Below are positions 55,021-64,000 of a stretch of 64,000 nucleotides of DNA, piece after piece (the first letter of the stretch is position 1; each line of letters starts with the position of its first letter). The notes under the pieces were generated by a model. That model was not told where the DNA came from, ran no database searches, and saw only the letters and a program-made list of their open reading frames with translations. The stretch comes from Streptomyces sp. SLBN-31 (GTDB lineage Bacteria > Actinomycetota > Actinomycetes > Streptomycetales > Streptomycetaceae). The position numbers were made by a program, and so were the translations under genes. The stretch is from the NCBI RefSeq assembly GCF_006715395.1, contig NZ_VFNC01000001.1, positions 2,108,001 through 2,172,000 on the forward strand. The letters are read 5' to 3'.

Positions 55021-56859
55021 TCAGTGGTTCATGAAGGAGGTGACGGGCAGCGCCCGCGACACGACGCGGACGTCGCCGAGGCGGCCGTGCAGGATCTGGT
55101 CGATCTTCCCGGCGTACTCGTAGCCGCCCAGCAGCCACGGCCGTCCGACCGAGGCGATGCCGACCGCGGGTGCCTTGGGGTTGCGGACGACCGGGCAGCC
55201 CTCTACGTACAGCGTGGTGTGCCTGCCGTCGTTGACGACCGCCAGATGCCACCAGGTCTCCAGGGGCGTCTCCTGGCCCCAGTTGGTGGCGATGCCCTGC
55301 TGGTTGAGCGGGCGCATCGCCCACTGCGGTTCGCGGTCGTTGGACAGGGACAGGGTGGCGAGCGGCTCGTCGGGGTCGTCGCCGGTCTTGCCGGCCGCGC
55401 CGCCCGTACCGGTGCGGCCGACGATGCCGGACCAGGCGTGATGGTCCGGGTCCCAGTCGGCGGGCAGGCGGTAGAACGCCTCGATGGTGTAACCGCCCGT
55501 GAATGTCGACGAGTTGAGCGGAGCGGCGTCGACCGTCCGCAGGTACGCGCCCTTCAGGGGCGACTTGAAGCCCTGGAACTCCAGGCTGCCGTGGCCGGGT
55601 TGGTCGGGATGGTGGTCGGCCGACCAGCCGAGCGAACCGCCGCCCACGGTGACGAGGGCGAGGTCGTTGCCCTGTCCCGACAGGTCGCGGACGGTGTCGG
55701 CGACGGGTGACTCGAACCGCCAGTAGGCGACCGTGCCCGGGACCAGCATCCTCGACACCGGCCGCGCCGCACGGGCCGGCACGGGGGCGAAGCCGGAGAA
55801 CCGGTCGGCGAAGTCGATCTCCACCGAGAAGCGGTCGGCGTCGCCGCTCAGCTCGATCTCCTGCCGCTCCAGCTCGTTCAGGCCCTTCCCGGCCCGGCCG
55901 AGAATCCACGGGGAGACCGTCTCCACGTCGATGACGCCCCGGTCGAGGTCGAAGCGGTACAGGCGGATCATCGCCGCCCCGCCGAAGTAGCGGTTCTGGT
56001 AGTTGGTGAGGTGCAGGAGCACGTCGTGGCCGGCCGCGTTCTTGCGGGTCGCGCGGGCCGCCGGCCAGTAGTGGCCGTTGAGGGTGAGGAAGACCTGGTC
56101 GTGGTCCGCGATCAGCCGGTCCCACAGTTGCTGTCCGTAGGTCGACAACTGGTCGTCGGCTACCACGAGTTCGTGCGTGGTGAGGATGACCGGCGTCCTC
56201 GGGTGGGCGGCGAGCACGTCCTTCGCCCAGGCGTAACCCTTGTCCGACAGCCGCCAGTCCAGCGCGAGGACCATCCACTCGCGGCCCGCCGCCCGGAACA
56301 GGTGGTAGGTGTTGTAGCCGTCCGCGGAGGCCCCGCCGAACGTCGGCCTGCCCTTGAAGCGCCGCGGCCCGAACGCGTCCAGGTACGGCGTCGGGCCGCG
56401 CTGGTCGTCCGACGAGGACTTCACGTCGTGGTTGCCCGCCAGGACGCTGTAGCCCACGCCCCGCCGGTCCAGCAGCCCGAACGCCTCGCCGATCGCGGCG
56501 ACTTCGGCCTGTGCGCCGTTCTGCGTGAGGTCGCCCAGGTGGGAGAGGAAGACGATGTTCTCGCCGGATTCGCCGCCCTGCTCCAGCAGATACCGCAGCG
56601 AGGCCTCCACCGGCGCCTTGTCGATGCTGGGCCCGTCGAAGAGGTACTGGGTGTCCGGCATCACCGCGAGCGTGAAGCGGCGGGACTCGGTATCGGGACG
56701 CCAGGCACCCGCGCCCGCGGGAGCCGCCTCGGCGCCGGCCGGCAGGGCGAGCCCCGCCGCCGCGGCGGCGCCCAGCAGCGCGGTGGCCCTGAGGAGACCG
56801 CGTCGTCCGGCGCCGGCCTGCGCGGCCTCGCCCTGGGGGTGGTCATGCGAAGTGCACAC
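55021..56859 (-). CDS. Tat-exported calcineurin-like metallophosphoesterase with LamG domain
   Basis: This 612-residue protein has a twin-arginine signal (GRRGLLRATALLGAAAAAGLALPAGA). The N-terminal metallophosphoesterase domain has ligands in VMPDTQYLF, LSHLGDLTQNG, LAGNHDVK, TTHELV and NGHYWPA. A C-terminal LamG/concanavalin-like domain (about 400-600; VAYWRFE to TSFMNH) probably binds glycan. GTG 56859 has GGAG 5 nt upstream and lies just downstream of a perfect palindrome. It presumably removes phosphate or cleaves a phosphodiester on an extracellular glycan. Confidence 0.9.
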   Translation of the reverse strand: MCTSHDHPQGEAAQAGAGRRGLLRATALLGAAAAAGLALPAGAEAAPAGAGAWRPDTESRRFTLAVMPDTQYLFDGPSIDKAPVEASLRYLLEQGGESGENIVFLSHLGDLTQNGAQAEVAAIGEAFGLLDRRGVGYSVLAGNHDVKSSSDDQRGPTPYLDAFGPRRFKGRPTFGGASADGYNTYHLFRAAGREWMVLALDWRLSDKGYAWAKDVLAAHPRTPVILTTHELVVADDQLSTYGQQLWDRLIADHDQVFLTLNGHYWPAARATRKNAAGHDVLLHLTNYQNRYFGGAAMIRLYRFDLDRGVIDVETVSPWILGRAGKGLNELERQEIELSGDADRFSVEIDFADRFSGFAPVPARAARPVSRMLVPGTVAYWRFESPVADTVRDLSGQGNDLALVTVGGGSLGWSADHHPDQPGHGSLEFQGFKSPLKGAYLRTVDAAPLNSSTFTGGYTIEAFYRLPADWDPDHHAWSGIVGRTGTGGAAGKTGDDPDEPLATLSLSNDREPQWAMRPLNQQGIATNWGQETPLETWWHLAVVNDGRHTTLYVEGCPVVRNPKAPAVGIASVGRPWLLGGYEYAGKIDQILHGRLGDVRVVSRALPVTSFMNH

Positions 56860-56873
56860 ATGTGCTCCGTGAG

Positions 56874-56889
56874 ATGTGACATGTCACAT
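56874..56889. promoter_or_regulatory. Perfect palindromic operator between lacZ and the phosphoesterases
   Basis: ATGTGACATGTCACAT is an exact 16-bp palindrome, with a further half-site TGACAT next to it at 56891-56896. It begins 15 nt upstream of the metallophosphoesterase GTG, in the 55-nt gap after lacZ. GntR-type proteins bind such sequences. Confidence 0.75.
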
Positions 56890-56914
56890 ATGACATGGGC
56901 CGAAAGGGCGGGGG

Positions 56915-60888
<3,974 letters not shown>

Positions 60889-60942
60889 CGCGGCCCCTCC
60901 TCACTTGCTCGTGCCTGCCGTACCGCGCCGACCGGCCGGCGG

Positions 60943-61791
60943 TCAGCTTCCCTGTACGGCTCCTTCGGTGGCGCCCGCGATGAAGCCGCGGGCGAAGACG
61001 GTGAAGACCAGTACCAGGGGGACGGCGGCGAGCAGCACGCCGGCCATGACCATGCTGTAGTCGGTGGTGTGGCCGACGTGCAGCTGGGCGAGCGCCACCT
61101 GGAGGGTGACGTGGGTGGGGTCGGTGAGCACCACCAGTGGCCAGATGTAGTCGTTCCAGGCGTTGACGAAGGCGTAGATCGCGAGGAACGACAGCGCCGG
61201 CCTGGTCATCGGCAGCACGATGCTCCAGTACTGGCGGAAGAACCCGGCGCCGTCGATGCGCGCCGCGTCGAGGAGCTCGTCCGGGACGCCGTTCTCGATG
61301 TACTGGCGCAGCCAGAAGATGCCGAAGGCGTTGGCGAGGGAGGGCAGCACCAAGGCCTTGAGGGTGCCGACCCAGCCGATGTGTCCCATGAGGATGAACT
61401 GCGGCAGGACCGCCAGTTGCAGCGGCAGCATCATGAACCCCAGCAGCGTGGCGAACAGCACCCTGCGCCCGGGGAAGTCGAACTTGGCGAAGGTGAAGGC
61501 CGCCAGGGAGTCGATGAACAGCACCAGCACGGTGGTGACCGTCGCGACGACGAGCGTGTTGAGCATCGACCCGAAGAAATCGATGGTGTCGAGCACGTGC
61601 CGGATGTTCTCCAGCAGATGCGAACCGGGCGTCATCTTCGGCGGGCTCTTGTAGATGTCCTGGGTGGTGTTGGTCGCCATGACGATGGTCCACGCGAAGG
61701 GGAAGACCGAGATCAGGACGGCCAGTACCAGGACGATGTGGGCGGTCAGGCCCCTGGGGCGCCGGGAGCGCCTGGTGATCGTCGCGCTCAT
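60943..61791 (-). CDS. Carbohydrate ABC transporter permease, MalG type
   Basis: This 282-residue, six-helix inner-membrane subunit has the EAA loop at LLDAARIDGAGFFRQYWSIVLPMTRPAL. The N-terminal helix is HIVLVLAVLISVFPFAWTIVMA. Its ATG overlaps the MalF-type gene stop (ATGA). It pairs with that permease and the binding protein upstream. No ATPase gene is in the cluster, so a shared MsiK-type ATPase is likely, as for many Streptomyces sugar importers. Confidence 0.95.
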   Translation of the reverse strand: MSATITRRSRRPRGLTAHIVLVLAVLISVFPFAWTIVMATNTTQDIYKSPPKMTPGSHLLENIRHVLDTIDFFGSMLNTLVVATVTTVLVLFIDSLAAFTFAKFDFPGRRVLFATLLGFMMLPLQLAVLPQFILMGHIGWVGTLKALVLPSLANAFGIFWLRQYIENGVPDELLDAARIDGAGFFRQYWSIVLPMTRPALSFLAIYAFVNAWNDYIWPLVVLTDPTHVTLQVALAQLHVGHTTDYSMVMAGVLLAAVPLVLVFTVFARGFIAGATEGAVQGS

Positions 61792-62795
61792 GACTTCCTC
61801 CCGCGCTGCACGATGCGCCAGTTGACGACGACCAGCACCATGATGAGGACGAAGAAGGCCCACACGATGGCCGCTCCGTAGCCGTAGTCGTTGTTGACGA
61901 AGGCCGACTGGTAGAAGTACAGCAGCGTGGTCAGGCCCGCCTGGCCGGGGCCGCCGAGGTTGGGGTTGGCGGCGTTGGAGCCGAACAGGACCTGCGGTTC
62001 GCTGAAGCTCTGCAGGCCGTTGATGGTCGAGATGACGACCGTGAACAGGATGATGGGCCGCATGATCGGCACGGTGATCCGGAAGAACGTGCGGATCGGT
62101 CCGGCGCCGTCCAGCCTGGCCGCCTCGTAGATCTGCGCGGGGATTGCCTGCAGCCCCGCCAGATAGATGATCATGTTGTAGCCGGTCCACATCCAGGTCA
62201 TCAGCAGGGCGATGACCAGCTTGATCAGCCACGGGTTGCTCAGCCACGGCACGGGCGAGATGCCGACCGTCCCCAGGATCGCGTTGACCAGGCCGAAGTT
62301 GTTGCTGAAGACCGCGCCGAAGAAGATCGACACGGCGACGATCGAGGTGACGTTCGGTACGTACAGGGCGATGCGGTAGAAGCCCTTGAAGCGGCGCACC
62401 GAGTGCAGCAGCGTGGCCAGCACCAGCGCCCCGAACAGCGTGGGCACGGTGGACAGGACCCAGATCGCCAGGGTGTTGCGGACCGACAGCCAGAAGACCG
62501 GGTCCGACCACAGGAACTTGAACTGCTGCACGCCGACGTACTGCATCTCGCCCAGGCCGTCCCAGCGCTGGAAGGCCAGGTACAGCGAGTAGAAGACCGG
62601 GACGAACGAGAAGGCGAGGAAGACCAGGTAGAAGGGCGAGATCGCCAGGTACTGCCGCCAGTACGACAGCAGCCCGCGACGCGTGGGCCGCACGGTGCCC
62701 GCCGGCGGGGTCCGCCGCGGGCGGAAGCGGGCCGGGACCGGGCCGCCGAGGTGCTGGGGCGCCTCGGCGGGGCCGGTGACCGGAGGGGACGACAC
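61788..62795 (-). CDS. Carbohydrate ABC transporter permease, MalF type
   Basis: This 335-residue inner-membrane subunit has a Pro-rich cytoplasmic N terminus of about 45 residues and six helices, starting ISPFYLVFLAFSFVPVFYSLYLAF. The EAA loop is IYEAARLDGAGPIRTFFRITVPIMRPI. GTG start 1 nt after the binding-protein stop region; translationally coupled to both neighbours. It forms the channel with the MalG-type subunit. Confidence 0.95.
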   Translation of the reverse strand: MSSPPVTGPAEAPQHLGGPVPARFRPRRTPPAGTVRPTRRGLLSYWRQYLAISPFYLVFLAFSFVPVFYSLYLAFQRWDGLGEMQYVGVQQFKFLWSDPVFWLSVRNTLAIWVLSTVPTLFGALVLATLLHSVRRFKGFYRIALYVPNVTSIVAVSIFFGAVFSNNFGLVNAILGTVGISPVPWLSNPWLIKLVIALLMTWMWTGYNMIIYLAGLQAIPAQIYEAARLDGAGPIRTFFRITVPIMRPIILFTVVISTINGLQSFSEPQVLFGSNAANPNLGGPGQAGLTTLLYFYQSAFVNNDYGYGAAIVWAFFVLIMVLVVVNWRIVQRGRKS

Positions 62796-62796
62796 C

Positions 62797-64000
62797 TCAG
62801 CTCACCCCCTGCCGGCGGGCGATCTGCTTGGCCTGGCTGACGGCGTCCTTCCAGGCGTCGTCGGGCTTCTTGCCCTTGGACTCGATGTTGGTCAGTTCCG
62901 TCATGTACGGGGCCATGACGGCGGCGTCGGCGGGCGCCTCGTAGCTGTCGGGGATGGCCATGGCGGCCGGCCCGAAGACCTCGATGATCTTCTGTCCGCC
63001 GAAGAAGGCGTCGGGGCCCGTCATGGCCGGCATGGAGTACGCGGCCGGGGCGGCGGGAAAGATGGCGGCGTCGGTGAAACCGCGTGCGTCGTTGGCCGGG
63101 CTCAGGATCCAGCTGATGATCTTGAACGCCTCTTCGGGGTTGCGGCACTGCCGGGGCAGGGCCAGGTAGGAGCCGCCCTGGTTGGCCGGTCCGCCGGGCA
63201 TCGCGCACACCCGCCACTTGCCCTTGGTACCGGGGGCCGCCTGCTCGATGTCCAGCGCGTGCCAGGCGGCGCCGAGTTCGGTGGTCAGGCTCTTGCCGAC
63301 GGCGGCGTTCCAGCTGTTGTCGTTGATCTTGGCGTCGAGGCCGAGGCTGTAGGGACGGATCGCGGTGGTCCAGGCGGCGCGGATGTGGTCCTGGTCGCCT
63401 ATGAAGTGGTTGTCCTTGTCGATGAACCGCTGGGTGCCCTGGCCGACGGTCATGGTGAACACCGCGCCGATGTTGTTGACCAGGTAGGTGCCGGGCACCT
63501 TCTTCTTCAACTGGGTTCCGAGCGCGAAGTAGTCGTCCCAGGTCTTCGCCTCTGCGGCGACCTTGTCGGGGTCGGTGGGCAGCCCGGCCTTTTCGAACAG
63601 GTCCGCGCGGTAGAAGAGCGCGGTGGGGCCGATGTCGATCGGGAAGCCGATCTGCTTGCCGTCCTCGGTCTGGGCGAGCTTGGTCTTCCAGCCCAGGTAC
63701 TGGGACGAGATCTTCTTGAAGCCCAGGTCGTTCAGGTCCAGGAAGCGTGCGGCGTTGGGCAGGAAGGACGCCATGTCCTCGCCCTTGATGCCGGTGATGT
63801 CGGGCACGGAGGTGCCGGCCGCGAGGGTGGTGGTGAGCTTCTGCTTGAAGTCGCCGCCGATGGACGCGGTGGTCAGCTTGATCTGGCCGCCGAAGTGCGT
63901 CTTGGCCTCCGCGACCACCTTGTCGCTGAGTGCGCCACCCCAGTACCACAAGGTGAGGTTCTTGCCGGTCTTGGTGCCGCCCGAGCCGGAGCCGCCGCCG
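62797..64000 (-). CDS. Sugar ABC transporter substrate-binding lipoprotein (N terminus outside window)
   Basis: At least 400 residues of an extracellular solute-binding protein family 1 member are visible. The Gly/Ser-rich segment at the right edge resembles the linker after a lipobox Cys. LTLWYWGGALSDKVVAEAKTHFGG opens the mature domain, followed by DIGPTALFYRADLFEKAGLPTDPDK and a C-terminal FKIISWILSPANDARGFTD. It captures an oligosaccharide outside the cell for the MalF/MalG pair. The adjacent lacZ suggests a beta-galactoside. Confidence 0.93.
   Translation of the reverse strand, partial: GGGSGSGGTKTGKNLTLWYWGGALSDKVVAEAKTHFGGQIKLTTASIGGDFKQKLTTTLAAGTSVPDITGIKGEDMASFLPNAARFLDLNDLGFKKISSQYLGWKTKLAQTEDGKQIGFPIDIGPTALFYRADLFEKAGLPTDPDKVAAEAKTWDDYFALGTQLKKKVPGTYLVNNIGAVFTMTVGQGTQRFIDKDNHFIGDQDHIRAAWTTAIRPYSLGLDAKINDNSWNAAVGKSLTTELGAAWHALDIEQAAPGTKGKWRVCAMPGGPANQGGSYLALPRQCRNPEEAFKIISWILSPANDARGFTDAAIFPAAPAAYSMPAMTGPDAFFGGQKIIEVFGPAAMAIPDSYEAPADAAVMAPYMTELTNIESKGKKPDDAWKDAVSQAKQIARRQGVS

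Noticed and set aside
53333..56278. A 981-codon frame that would fuse the PHP-domain protein to upstream sequence.
   Set aside because: The N-terminal 425 codons are a shadow of the metallophosphoesterase gene. A Tat signal and ATG at 55003 mark the true start.

Overview
The window is high-GC DNA with the dense, often ATGA- or GTGA-overlapping gene layout of a Streptomyces chromosome. GTG and TTG starts, hairpin terminators without T-tracts, Tat-type secreted hydrolases and many TetR/AraC/IclR/MarR/LacI-type control elements all fit. No rRNA, tRNA, CRISPR array, insertion sequence or prophage was recognised. Several gene blocks strongly resemble S. coelicolor loci: the pentose phosphate operon, and a GTP cyclohydrolase II/pterin-synthase-like cluster.

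Region by region. (1) 1-1.9 kb: end of a sugar ABC importer plus a GH1 beta-glucosidase. (2) 2-6 kb: a SCO5389-type small protein and a CooC/MinD-like ATPase next to a near-consensus Zur box. Divergent from these lie the decayed remains of a peptide/opine-metallophore-type system: part of a GNAT gene, a headless fused DppB-DppC permease, and a twice-deleted MFS exporter. (3) 6.5-14 kb: the most interesting block, a candidate uncharacterised GTP-derived pathway. It encodes a CDP-alcohol phosphotransferase, a BchC-like dehydrogenase, a zinc-site-deficient 6-pyruvoyltetrahydropterin-synthase homologue, a GT4 glycosyltransferase, a SAM methyltransferase, a UPF0104-type membrane protein, a creatininase/FAPy-deformylase-like hydrolase, and a GTP cyclohydrolase II with Met in place of the catalytic Tyr. 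(4) 14-17.4 kb: an FAD amine oxidoreductase with two saccharopine-dehydrogenase-type genes.

(5) 17.4-24.7 kb: a serine hydrolase, a TetR-controlled drug efflux pump with two perfect operators, small redox and VOC proteins, and a short resistance-type UvrA. (6) 24.8-29.9 kb: a shikimate/quinate catabolic island (MHS transporter, TetR, shikimate dehydrogenase, QuiC-type 3-dehydroshikimate dehydratase) with related operator-like sequences at both promoters. (7) 29.9-41.3 kb: a beta-helix-like membrane protein; then the complete tkt-tal-zwf-opcA-pgi-gnd-phosphatase operon; then a divergent AraC regulator. (8) 41.4-48.5 kb: a secreted GH16 endoglucanase with CBM6 behind a perfect LacI-type operator, an L,D-transpeptidase lipoprotein, a deletion scar joining a histidine kinase to an MMPL tail, an IclR regulator with a secreted hydrolase, and MarR.

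(9) 48.7-53.3 kb: a CoA-ester catabolic operon (SDR, amidohydrolase, acyl-CoA ligase, MaoC) ending at a PaaX-like repressor. (10) 53.3-64 kb: a minus-strand galactoside locus, consisting of an ABC importer, an alkaline-phosphatase-like phosphodiesterase and LacZ, followed by two Tat-type secreted phosphoesterase-family proteins. The combination suggests uptake and breakdown of a phosphorylated galactoside or glycan.
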